Part shown: piece after piece, positions 11,551 to 22,199 of the stretch | Numbering within the stretch: the first letter of the stretch is position 1 | How the letters are laid out: each line of letters begins with the position of its first letter | From: Polytrichum commune | Lineage: Eukaryota > Streptophyta > Polytrichopsida > Polytrichales > Polytrichaceae | Reading direction: 5' to 3' | Assembly: GCA_950295325.1 (NCBI GenBank) | Contig: OX485809.1 | Location: 8,432,001-8,496,000 of the forward strand | DNA length: 64,000 nt | Notes under the pieces: model-generated | The model's input: the letters and a program-made list of their open reading frames with translations, nothing else | What the model was told of the DNA's origin: nothing | Database searches by the model: none | Translations under genes and position numbers: made by a program

Positions 11551-13650
11551 AAAAAAATAAATCGAAAAGTCTTCAAGAACACTGAAACCTCACCCCTGGA
11601 CTCCATCATTGATAGACAAAACAATATATTAACTAACCCAGAAGACATCGCAGCAGAAATATACACGCAACAATCCATCAGTAACCGTCCTACAGTTCCT
11701 ACATGTCAATATCAAAATACACACCCACTACATTGCACATGTGGAGTCCGGCAATACCTATGGCATGACTTAGACGGATACATCATTGACAAACGAGGAG
11801 AACCCCAAACCCCCCTACACACGTATTTTGACCAAGAAATATACGATTTTTGTCTTAAAAACCTAAATAATAACAAAACCCCAGGCCCAGATAAAATACC
11901 CAATTCAATTCTAAAAAATATGCCCCCACGCTTCCATAAATTACTCTTCTTATTTTTTAAACATTGTTATAAACAAAAATAAATCCATGCATCATAGAAA
12001 ACCAGTCTAACAGTTTTACTATACAAAAAGGTAACCCATCACAACTAACAAACCATAGACCTATTGCACTAGCTAACACCATATATAAATTATATACGAG
12101 TACATTAACTTCTATCATATCAGCGTATGGAGAAAAATACCAAATATTACACGATAGTGAAGAAGGGTTTAGAGCAAAGAGAAGCACTTCTAGACAAATT
12201 CAATTACTAATCGCAGCGCTTGAAGATGCAAGACTCACGAACCAAGATATATATATTCTTTATATTGACTTCAAAAACGCCTTCGGCTCCATTGATCACG
12301 CCAGACTTTTAGCCATAATTAAAGATCTGAGATATTCCACTGACTCCATAAATCTCATAGGAAACATATATTCACAATCCTCAACAATATTCACTGGTGA
12401 ACACTTCGGTAAAACCTTACCAAAGAGGTACAAATATAAGGTGATACCCTTAGTCCATATCTATTTATCATATTCCTAAAACCCCTCCTCAGATGGCTAC
12501 AACAAAGGAATAATGGATACACTTTTGGTACATCTAAAATTAAAATCTCATCAGCAGCATATGTAGATGACCTAGCAGCAATCGCCAATAAACTAGAGAC
12601 ACTACAAACACAACTCAACAAACTAGACAAATTCTACGAATGGGCAGGAATGGATCTTGGAATACCCAAGTGCGCAATAACTGGATGCCCAAACAAATCC
12701 AAACTTCACCCCACAACCTTCAAAGTCCTAATCCAATCTACCAATATTAACTACAGAAACCAACCTATACCAATCTTAAACCAACATGAACCATACACGT
12801 ATCTAAGAATAAATCTTGCACCATCACTCAAATGGAAAACACAAATAAATACCACTACAGCTAAAGTAATAAAATAATGTCAAGCCCTTATAACATGCCC
12901 AGCTACTATGAAACAAAAAATAAACATGGCAAATACAGTCATACGTGCTGGAATAGCATATAGCTTCTACGCAGTATCATACTCCATACCAGCTATCACA
13001 AAACTCGATAAAAAAATCATAGCATTTCACAAAACGATATGCGGAATACCCAAATGCACATCTAACATCGCTACACAACTCCCACACAATCTATTCGGAA
13101 TCGAAGCATTCTCACTACAAAATGCCTATTTAAGATGCATTGGAGAACAACTACAAAACGCCCTCAATGATAAAGGTAGAATTGGGAAAATATATGTTGG
13201 TCTACTTCAATTCATACTCGCCAAATATGGGGGTTCTAAGAAAATCACCCGCATTAAATACCACCACTGTGTTAGATCACCCATCTCTAGAACATTATTC
13301 TTGCTCAAACATAAAGCCGGAGTCCACCTAAAAAGTACAATAAACAATTTCCTACTAATCCCATCCCCACTTGCAACTGCATGGATGCAGGAAGCACAAA
13401 TGCTTCATGGCCTAAATCCCAACACCTCACTTAAATTACTATACAAACTACTTGTACATAATATAATCATACTAGACCAAATTACCATGCCTAATGGTAC
13501 CACTCTAATGAACCCGGACGAATTCAAAATCTACCACTCCACTCCTTCTAAACTTATCAAAAACGCACTTAACATAGCTAATCATTTTGCCACCCCCCTT
13601 ATAATCAATGCCCCCTACTATGCCAACAACACCATCCACCAAGATCCCTA
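11551..13650 (+). pseudogene. ORF2 part 2: reverse transcriptase, broken
   Basis: RT signatures are in order: NKTPGPDKIPNSILK (about 11,870), NHRPIALANTIYKLY (about 12,050), motif A YIDFKNAF (12,261-12,284), motif B GDTLSPYLF (12,440-12,466) and motif C YVDD (12,560-12,571). Catalytic aspartates of motifs A and C are kept. Lesions are a frameshift near 11,975, a frameshift plus TAA (12437-12439) just before motif B, and a TAA at 12875-12877. The thumb and connection region runs to 13,648, where an A-run shifts the frame. The enzyme would copy element RNA at the nicked target; this copy cannot make it intact. Confidence 0.88.
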
Positions 13651-15348
13651 AAAAATAAATATATAATAAGACACCACAATATCCTACCACACCCACCAAC
13701 CGCCCCCGTACACCCCCCTAACCTCCTCATCCCCCCTCTACCCCCTCCTCCCAACAACATGCTTAAAGACCCCCGACAATTCCCCATACACAAAATAATC
13801 GATCATAAACAAAAACAATCCAATGACCACAACGGAATAAAAAGAACAGTCGCGTCGTACTTATGTCAATGGACTACAACAAATAACAACACATATAACA
13901 AATGGCGAACTCAAAGGGACCTATACCCCTGCTGTGAAGCCAACACATGTAATCACAACACAGACCTACTTATCCATTACTACAAAGAAAGACAACACAA
14001 ACATTTTTCAAACATAATTAATGCCTACTTCTCCACAGAACAACATAGAGACACAAGATACGTCACACCAACCACAATAATTCCACTAGCACATATCTCT
14101 ATTAATGAATGCAACCCAGAAAACGACATCGAAACAAACTCTGATACCATCCAAACACAATTCGATGTCGCTCACATATACGAAGACAATGGCCGACACC
14201 TCATTACCATCCCAAAAGCTAGACTAAGATGGCTATGGAAACAATACCAATTGGCAAAAAACAACACACACGGTCTAGAACCATCTACCCAATCGTTCGA
14301 AACTGAAATTGTTTGGTTATACCAAAGGTACAAATACCGTATCCCAAAAAATGACCCACTCAAACGAGCCCAATATACAATACCAACCCAAATATTAGAT
14401 CTCCTGATTACAACATTCAATATTGACCACTCATATTTTTCATCCCCAGTTACATGCTCCACACAATTCACCCAATTCTACTCACCATTCTCGCGAGACA
14501 TAATATTTGGATCCCTGGGTAAAGCGTTTGACCATAAATGGCAAGGAATCGGTTACGCACACCCTCATAATACAACAGACCTACAACAAGTTATTCACTG
14601 GGCGCGCATAGCGGCCCAAAATGATCCATATACAATCACTATACTTATATCTCCGGATACTAATTGGTATCAAAACTCCAACCCACACACAGGCCCATTC
14701 CCAGACACACACGTCATTGCCCATTTCGCCGTTGATACGATCACGTATGAGGAACCCACGATACCCCCCGAGCTCAATATCACAAGAAAAGAACCATCTA
14801 CCATGCAAATATTTTGTATCCATCACCAAAACAATAACATAGGCACCTACGAACAAATGAAATTAATAAACGACACAGCAAATAACCTCCAAATACTACA
14901 AAGTCACACACAAACTGCACCACCCACCCCTCCAAACATCACCGTTAACCCTAGTAAAAAATGGGCCAAATCAAACTACCCAAATACAATCCCACACAAT
15001 AATACCCCTACCCCACAACTTCCAAACTACCACACTAATCTACCGCTAAAATTCCACCCCCAATTCAGCTACTACACGGATGGTTTCTTTATAAAACCCA
15101 AAGAAATTGCCCCTGGGGAATGGAGAAGAGAAAGAGCTGGATACGGTATCTACAGCCCCAAAGGCTTAAATATCGCCAAAAGACTCCATGGGCATCAAAA
15201 CATACTACGCGCAGAAATGATGGCTATACACAAAACACTAAGAATCATCAATACACAATTTCCTAATGAACCCGCATTCATATTCACAGACAGTCTAAAC
15301 GTACTATTCTTACTCAACACACAAAATCAAACACCCCACTCTCCATAA
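13651..15348 (+). pseudogene. ORF2 part 3: PCIF1-like methyltransferase fold and RNase H
   Basis: The frame is open from the shift at about 13,650 through a proline-rich linker. Around 14,431-14,520 it reads YFSSPVTCSTQ and later FYSPFSRDIIFGSLG. As I recall the family, the block F-x-SP...Y/F-S-x-F-x-x-D-x-x-FGS-x-G is typical of PCIF1-type N6-adenine methyltransferases. The catalytic NPPF-like site is expected about 20 residues later; here the position reads GYAHPHN (14,548-14,574). ISPDTNWYQN and MQIFCIHHQN follow as expected strands. RNase H begins at YYTDG (about 15,073), with E in LRAEMMAIH and D in IFTDSLN. RNase H is certain. The methyltransferase assignment is an inference from motif memory, and the altered site may mean loss of catalysis. 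Confidence 0.7.
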
Positions 15349-16531
15349 TAGCCACCCAGACCAAACCACACTCAACTCCATGGTAAAAATCCTTTAAAAC
15401 CGTACACAACCAATCACACTATACAAAGTTAGAGCACATGTTAACATTGACGGTAATGAAAAAGCAGATAAACTAGCAAAAGAAGGGTTAGAATTAGAAC
15501 ATAGAATTGCCATCCACCCATACGAACATGCCCACGCCACCCCGTACTATTATCAAAAAGACGTCTGGGCCTCGATGGCAGACGTCCCAGATAAAAGCCC
15601 AGTAAGATTCCTAGAAAAACAAATTAAAAAATACGATAGGGAAACCAATATAGCAATCATGGCCACACAAACCCCCAACACGTGTAAATCGACAGAAAAT
15701 ATAGACATAGACAAAGAAATGTCAAACGAATTCTGGACAAATCCCTCAATCACCGACAAACAAAAATCATGTCTTATTAAATTCCGCACATGAACATACA
15801 TGGGTAATGCTAGAAAACAAATGTTCTTCGGCCACCAAAGATACCCCTCTATTACGTGCCCCATATGCAATTCAAACGAACCAGACACCTGGCTACATGT
15901 ACTACTTAAATGTAAACAACAACATATACACTCACTTAGAGTTAAAAGACATAACAAAGCAGTCGGAGAAATTAGGAAGCTCCTAATCTCGTCCAAAAAA
16001 TCCCGATGCTTTACTCTCATGAATGCCGGTACCTTCAATAATAATCCCCAAGAAAACACTGTCCCAAACTGGCTACTCCCCTGCACATGTAACACACAAA
16101 GATGTCACTGCAACGCAAGATTTCGACCTGATATACTTTGCGTTAAAGGGTTACCGTATCAAAATGACCCTCCCATTGACATTGACCCTAACCTCACCAT
16201 ACAATTTATTGAATTCACATACTGCAACGATAGATTCTCCCCAGAAACAATAGAAGCAAAAATCAACAAATACAAACCATTAATTGATAGTATCGCTTCC
16301 AAAGGATGGAAAATCGAACCACTTATTGTCATCACAGCCAGGGCCCGAGCTACGACCCACATCCCATCTATGAAAATACTAGAGAACAACCTCAGAATAC
16401 CCATGGTTACCATCAAAAATACCTTTAAAAACATTAATACCATTGCAATACAATATGCCATGTCCATCCTCCTTCATAAAAGGAGGATCGAAAACCACCA
16501 ACCGCTCCCCCAAAATTTAGACCCTCCATAA
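15349..16531 (+). pseudogene. ORF2 part 4: RNase H end, CCHC finger, restriction-like endonuclease
   Basis: After a frameshift near 15,335 and a TAA at 15395-15397 the frame gives RAHVNIDGNEKADKLAKEG, the C-terminal RNase H block. A TGA interrupts at 15791-15793 in the same frame. A CCHC knuckle follows: CPIC...H...C (about 15,859-15,915). The order RHN, then RPD at 16124-16132, then IEFTYCND about 25 codons later (16,208-16,231), then EAKINKY is the pattern of the PD-(D/E)XK nuclease of R2-type elements. Here it coexists with the upstream APE nuclease. The stop at 16529-16531 is taken as the natural end of ORF2. Confidence 0.8.
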
Positions 16532-16980
16532 AACTCAAAAACTTATATAATATTTAATAACTATATACAGCTCAGGATGAGGGATTGGTGCCGGTTGGTT
16601 GGTACAAATTTCCTGCCTTTTACTCATTTGCAGCACCAAGTCATGTGTTACACATTAGGCGATCAAACGGACCCAACATGAATCGGACCCGGACCGTCTT
16701 AACCCAAACATCCTCACACAACCAACCGAGGAATCATGACTTGGCGTACACCCTTACAACAAAACCACTAGCTATACTTAAAAGGCATACACCCCCGTGG
16801 GCCATGATGGGCCCGTGTTATTTGTTCCCTGGCTACTATAGTGTCCATCCTCGAAAGAGGAGAGTAGTTTTGTCCCAGCTTCCCCATGTCCTGTGGACAT
16901 CGGGTTGTTGGCATTACGAACGGACACTCTATTCACGCTGGCCCCTCAAAGGGACCGGAGTTTCTATCTATCTATCTCAC
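16532..16980 (+). other. Retrotransposon 3' UTR and TCTA tail
   Basis: Base composition returns to normal right after the ORF2 stop. The segment ends in (TCTA)n at about 16,964-16,977; short microsatellite tails are common at the 3' ends of non-LTR elements. The 138-aa open frame at 16585-17001 has no recognisable domain and is taken as chance. No stem-loop or poly(A) tail was identified. Confidence 0.5.
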
Positions 16981-17063
16981 ATTCCATCAACCCTTTCTTA
17001 AAACTAAGATTTTGTGAGTTTTACCTCCAAGGAATAAGGACAACCTTACCTAATCTCAAGAGA

Positions 17064-17830
17064 TGCAAAAATGAGTTTGGTACCCAATGAACCAATATGG
17101 AATGTTCTTCGTTCAAACCTCCACATCACGAGTAGATCACTCTAAGGCATTTTTGTGCACCACATGCGGCTGGGGTTTTTTTTTGTTTTGGGGCTATTTA
17201 CCTCCAAGGGTTGAATTAAAGCCTCTCTATAATTACTTAAATTTCAAAAATGGCCCATTTGTTTGCACCCTTCCATTACTTATATTGTCCAAGTCACTGC
17301 AATTTTTTGTACTTTATATTCCTTTTAAGTAATAAAAGCTAATCTACTTCCTAACGCAATTGACGAGTGTTGAGGGAAAGCATGGAAACAAAGAAGGGTG
17401 CAAACAGTAATACCATTGCAAATAGAGTTATGAATAAAACACATAGGAGACCATAGCAAACATACTAAACATACCTTCTAGGATCCTTATCTTCAGCCCC
17501 AATATTAATTTTACAAAAAAATAATGGCCCGCGTTTTATGTCCATCTAACTTACTTATAATGGGATTGTCTATATTTAATGCCCCCTTCATTATTTGGAA
17601 TTCCTTTAAAAAATTTATTTCAAATGATTTTAATCCTCTCTATATTATGCCGCGCATCGTTTTTTAAAATGCACTAAGTGATCTACCCGTGCTCCACATT
17701 GACTCCAAGCATGCACCCAAAATTTACCGAACATGGAAAGTCATGCATGCGAAACAACCAACTCCCTACTAAAACTCCGGTTGAGTTAAAGGATAACTCT
17801 ATTATGCAAAGCATTTGAAAAAATATAATG
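17064..17830. repeat. Dispersed repeat interrupted by a MITE; second copy at about 27,517-27,690
   Basis: 'gttcttcgttcaaacctcc' (17,103 on) and 'accgaacatggaaagt...caaccaactccctactaaaa' (17,730 on) match 'gttcttcattcaaacctcc' and 'accaaacatggaaagt...caaccaactcccgactaaaa' at 27,555-27,655. In the 27.5-kb copy the two halves are contiguous; here they are separated by the hAT-type element. Confidence 0.8.
17127..17691. mobile_element. Non-autonomous hAT-type element, 565 bp
   Basis: The ends form an imperfect terminal inverted repeat: 'cacgagtagatcactctaag' on the left and the complement of 'cacttagtgcattttt'-side sequence on the right (cacgggtagatcact). The element is flanked on both sides by CTCCACAT (17119-17126 and 17692-17699), an 8-bp target duplication typical of hAT transposons. 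The related repeat at 27.5 kb lacks the insertion. No transposase is encoded, so it is a MITE-like deletion derivative. Confidence 0.88.
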
Positions 17831-18446
17831 TCATGGGTCTTAAGAGTCACGATTTGCAATGTTTAATCCAACAATAAAATGGTAGAACCGTGAGGCTTTG
17901 TTCTTTATTATGAAAGACTATAATTGTAGTTGTCCACTTTGCTCATGCCAATTCATGGCTATTCACTATACCAAACCTTTCTTGGATTTTGTGCACCTTC
18001 TTCTCAAATACGGGTCAAGGATTGAAGCTACTCATTTATCACCCGAATTTTTTAAAATAAATAATCAATAACTACCGAAATAACTATAGTTAACTAGATT
18101 TCTTTCAATGCATTTTAGGGAGCACTTATATATAAACTATAGTTAACATCCACGTTAAATAAAGTGGACCAAAAATAACAAGAACAAGTAACGTCCAAGT
18201 GTGAACACAAAGTGGTTAGGAAATTTGCTCTTGAAACGAAGAGTTGATGCATAGTCTTTGTCCTACACATAGAGCCAACAAATTATTCTAGTGGTTGCCA
18301 AAACAATATTGCACTCATTCCTACGCACAATCATAATTAGACTAGGAAGATGTTTTACATGAATATGCGCGAAAGTTGCTGACAATAGATAGTTACCAAC
18401 AATTTGATTATTTGTGATGGAGACCATGTTCTTAATGGAGGTATAC

Positions 18447-18706
18447 ATGCCTCCATTCTTTCCAATTTGATAGAATTCTCCATGATTTACTTAGTGGATG
18501 AGCTCGAGGCTTGTAGGCCAGTGGGCGTATCTTGGTGCTATCCCTTAGAGCGTTATTTGGGCATATTGAAAATTTATATGCAAAATAAAGCACGCCTGGA
18601 AGCATCTATGACTTCCGGGTACATGATTGATAAAGCATTAGGATTTTGCAAGGAATGCTTAAACTCTATCCCCACAACAACTACTGAGTTTAGGAGGGTC
18701 ATGTAG
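18447..18706 (+). pseudogene. CACTA transposase relic (DUF4218-like C-terminal piece)
   Basis: The frame contains IYLVDELEACRPVGVSW, CYPLERYLGILKIYMQNKAR and GYMIDKALGFCKECL. This order matches the conserved C-terminal block of plant En/Spm (CACTA) transposases (H-L-V-x-E-x-x-x-x-GPV-x-x-x-WMYP-x-ERY-x-x-x-LK-x-YV-x-N-x-ARPE). It stops at a TAG after about 85 codons. The upstream TNP2 catalytic part was not found in frame, so this is a fragment. Confidence 0.75.
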
Positions 18707-18709
18707 ATG

Positions 18710-20780
18710 AGGGAGTGGTGGAATATGCCCTAGAGGGGCAGTTCTAGGAGAAAATAACTCACCCACCACAAGGTCTGACGAATACATGATTATGTGATTC
18801 ATAGCATCGAGTCGACATTTGCCCATATTGGGTAAGAGTTTGAATTGTTTTTTGGGACAATGTGGTTGATGTTAGTTGAAATAAGTGTGGGGATCTATGT
18901 GCACAAAGTCAATTAAGGAGGTGCATATTTATATAGTGTTTCATTCAATACAAAATGATGGCTTAACATGTTGGTTTGTAATGTGTAGAAGGATGCACTA
19001 AAGGGAGTTGCAGTCATGAGCTAAACAAATGAGATTCAAACAATGGTTGAGGTACATGATGTTTGAGATGCATACGACATATGGTCAAATGAATGAAGAT
19101 ATGATGAATTTTTCAAACTCTCCAAGTCGGGAACTTGGGTACTTGAGAGAATGAGTGCCTTTGGAAGCCATTGCCATGTGAAGGCATAGGAAAGTGTGGT
19201 GCAATTTGCCACCAATGGTTTAGACATAGCATCTATTTTCACAGCCTTGTGAGGGCCTTTCACTCAATAAAATGGGTCATTGAGGGTGGTAAACATAGTA
19301 GGAGTAATGAAAAAAATTATAGTAGTTTCTTTTGCACAATAAGAATTGTTTCAATGAAAAATCATGGGTCATGCGAAGCATAAATAGTATCCCCACTCTA
19401 ATCCAAGATCCACGCGGTTTTTGGTTGGCCAATCTAAATGGAGATGTTTGCAATGAGGAAATCCCTTCATCCTCCCTACAACTACAATACAAGTGAGATG
19501 GTGAGTATATGTATTCTTATGTGAGGGCCATGTAATTGGTGATGGGACAAATCAAGATACAAATATAACATTGTTGTTGCATGATTTAAAGGTGAGTGGG
19601 GGATGCCAATAGGTTTTCTTTTTGAAGTGCGAAGATTGGAATGGGTGGTTGGTGGTCATCCAAAAGGATGCCATGGCACGTAGAATAACACATGGGGCTA
19701 AGGACCATGTAATCGGTGCAAAGGAGTCATCATCAAAGAGGATGTTGATTGATGAGATGGAGCAATGGAGACACAATACATGGTTATATCAACAAACAAT
19801 TGATATTGAAATTCAAGCTACATTGGTTGAGGTTCTTCTAGCCATTTGGTGAGGACTTTCGTTACAACATACTATGCCCATATAACGGGCACTGGAGTAG
19901 GCATGAGTATTTTGGAGTGTAGGCAACATTTTTGAAAACATGTGTTTTTTTCCATATACTATGAACACTTTGCAAAGTGGTGCATAATGACAAGACTTGG
20001 ATTCCATTTTCTACAAATTTGGATCTTATCGTGCATGGGAGACCCCCATTTGTGTTGGACGTGGTATTCGGTATGTATTGCATGAGCTTTGAGTTGTGTT
20101 ACCATGTAGCCTAAAATGAATCATAAAAGTTGCATTGATTAGTGCACATATAGTGTATTTTTGAGTGTGTGGCAACATGGTAATGTCATATTGTTCTTAG
20201 GAGGTGCTTACAATAAAGTTGGTTTTTGTGACACTTGAGGCAAGTCATACAATTAGGTGAGTGACTTTTGTGAAAATAAACGAGAGACACTATTTTCTAA
20301 GAATAATTTACAAGTATTGTGACCATGATATCACTTACCAATAGGGAAAACATTTCCATAGAACTACAATACGTAAAGAATGTTGATAAATTGAGATTGT
20401 CGGGCAATGTCTATTAATTATGTTCATTTTAACAAACATTGATAAGTACTAGTCACGTGCTATTTGAAATCATGGGTCATCTCTACGAAGTTGACCATCT
20501 GACCCTTGAACATTAAAGACATTTTTGAACCACATCCATGAACTTATATTCAATTCAAGAGCCAAGAGTGTTTAGTTGCAGGGTGTTGGAACTTTTGATA
20601 GCAATCATAAATTTAATTGATTTGCGGCATATTGGACATGATGTCAAAACTTTTGACATAAAACACCATTGTCAGATGGACGTGTCAATTTCATATCTCA
20701 TATCTCATATATACACGTGATGTAAACCAACCAAACAAGTTTCAAAATGACCCTAAACTACTGGAAATTAATGAAGACGT
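18710..20780. other. Decayed repeat DNA downstream of the CACTA relic
   Basis: Only short, overlapping open frames occur here and none has a recognisable domain. Part may be the degraded 3' half of the CACTA element, but I could not align it. No gene is supported. Confidence 0.45.
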
Positions 20781-20939
20781 ACCCTAAACCTTATGGTTGG
20801 CGATTTGATTCCTGGCCATGAAATGTTCTCTCTACTTAACGGGAAAAAAAGAGAGCAAGAGCAAGGTGTCCATGCGCCTCCTTTGTTCCCCTTAAAACCC
20901 CCAAAAATAAAAACCACCAAAGCAAACCCACCCGAAGTA

Positions 20940-21480
20940 AAAAAGTCAAAGCGCGGAGCAACAATGACCATCCTCGTCAGCGCCACGTGGACGGGACGGA
21001 TGGATGAAGAAGCGCACGCCAGAGGAGTTCCCGCGCGACTGTGAGAAGGGCGCCATGGCGCGGGTTTGATTTCTCATCGGAGGCAACGGGGGCCGTCGAT
21101 TCTCATCCATCGCTGCGCATCGGGCGGCGCATCGGGGCCGTCGCAGGCGGACCCATCTGGGCCGTCCGTGGGCGACCTTCCTTTCCCTTGCCTTCCATCG
21201 TCGGGCCCCTTCCCTTCGCTTCCCCTTCATCTTGAAGGGCTCCGCAGGTCCCCATTCTTCCCTTCGTTTCGCCCATCGAAGGAACTTGGGCGCCAATCTG
21301 CAAACGGCCACACACCGAATTAGACCACCACCAACTCGCATCTCGCCAACCTGATTGCTCGCATCCCATTCGCGTTTCAAATTTTCGCTTCAGTCTTCCA
21401 ACCGGAGCTTTAATCTGCTCTGTTTCTTTCTGAGCCTCAGCAGCAGGTTCGTCGGTTCCCATTGAGCAAGAAATCAACCG
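20940..21480 (+). promoter_or_regulatory. CpG-rich promoter and 5' leader region of the SLBP gene
   Basis: GC content and CpG density rise sharply compared with neighbouring DNA. A G-box core CACGTG lies in 'gcgccacgtggacggg' near 20,980. Open frames on both strands here are by-products of high GC. The SLBP start codon is about 0.7 kb downstream; a leader intron between about 21.5 and 22.19 kb is plausible ('tttcgtag' acceptor at about 22,188). Confidence 0.5.
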
Positions 21481-22199
21481 AGCGCTCCAAGTGTCGTAGG
21501 TGCGAAGTCGGGATTGGTGGTGTTGTGGTGACGAGGGTTTTGTAGGTTGGGGGGTGGTGAGGAATTATTTGTGGATTTTGTTGACGTGTGTGCTCTGTTT
21601 TTGGGGCATTCTTTATGTTGGTCGATCTGGGGCGGTACAGAAGGATAAGGATCGAGTTGAGTTTTCGATTTGGATTCGTGGCTGTTGATGATGAAAAATA
21701 GTCTTTGTTTTAAATGGAGCACTCAGTACATACATGGCGGGAGTGTTGAGGAGAGTGTGAAAGGGTTATCTGGCTCTGAAAAGTGTTGGTGTCATTCGGA
21801 TGTGCTGTATCAGATGAACTCGCAGAGGAAGTGTTGGTTCCAGTCATTCAGATCAAAATATGTTTTGACAGATGGGATCAATGGCATTGGGATTTTTTGA
21901 GGGCATGTTGTGGTGTGATGAATGGTGCGATGTTTGTATTGTATCTGCATTTGTATCCTTCCTGAATAGTCATCTGAAATGGGGATGTGGTAACACTCTT
22001 CGTCGACTGACTGTTCTGATCTACTCTTTTGTTCACGGCTTGTCGTATAGGGAGAGGCTGCCGAGATTGTTACTACTGGGATTCCTGCTTAAATAGTTCA
22101 AATTTGAAGCATTGGATTGTTGACGGACCACCAATGAGGAGATAAATTTCGCAATGCAGAGAAGTGAGGAGATTTTACGAATTTCGTAGGCGAGGGAGG

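Larger units (their letters stand above)
7252..16980 (+). mobile_element. Dualen/RandI-like non-LTR retrotransposon, degenerate
   Basis: The element comprises a candidate ORF1, an ORF2 of about 7.3 kb and a 3' tail ending in TCTA repeats. ORF2 encodes APE endonuclease, reverse transcriptase, RNase H, a CCHC finger and a C-terminal PD-(D/E)XK restriction-like endonuclease. Known non-LTR elements usually have one endonuclease type; carrying both is the hallmark of the Dualen/RandI clade described from Chlamydomonas. At least five in-frame stops (11331, 12437, 12875, 15395, 15791) and five frameshifts (near 11,560, 11,975, 12,425, 13,650 and 15,335) make this copy inactive. Domain order and spacing are still clear. 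Exact ends and target duplications were not found; the 5' limit and inclusion of ORF1 are inferences. Confidence 0.8.

Noticed and set aside
20946..21477. Minus-strand ORFs of 144 and 124 aa
   Set aside because: They fall in the CpG-rich promoter and leader area of SLBP and overlap open frames on the other strand, as expected from high GC.
22164..22199. GTG start for the SLBP ORF
   Set aside because: Plant nuclear genes start at ATG; the first in-frame ATG is at 22200 and a plausible splice acceptor lies just before it.
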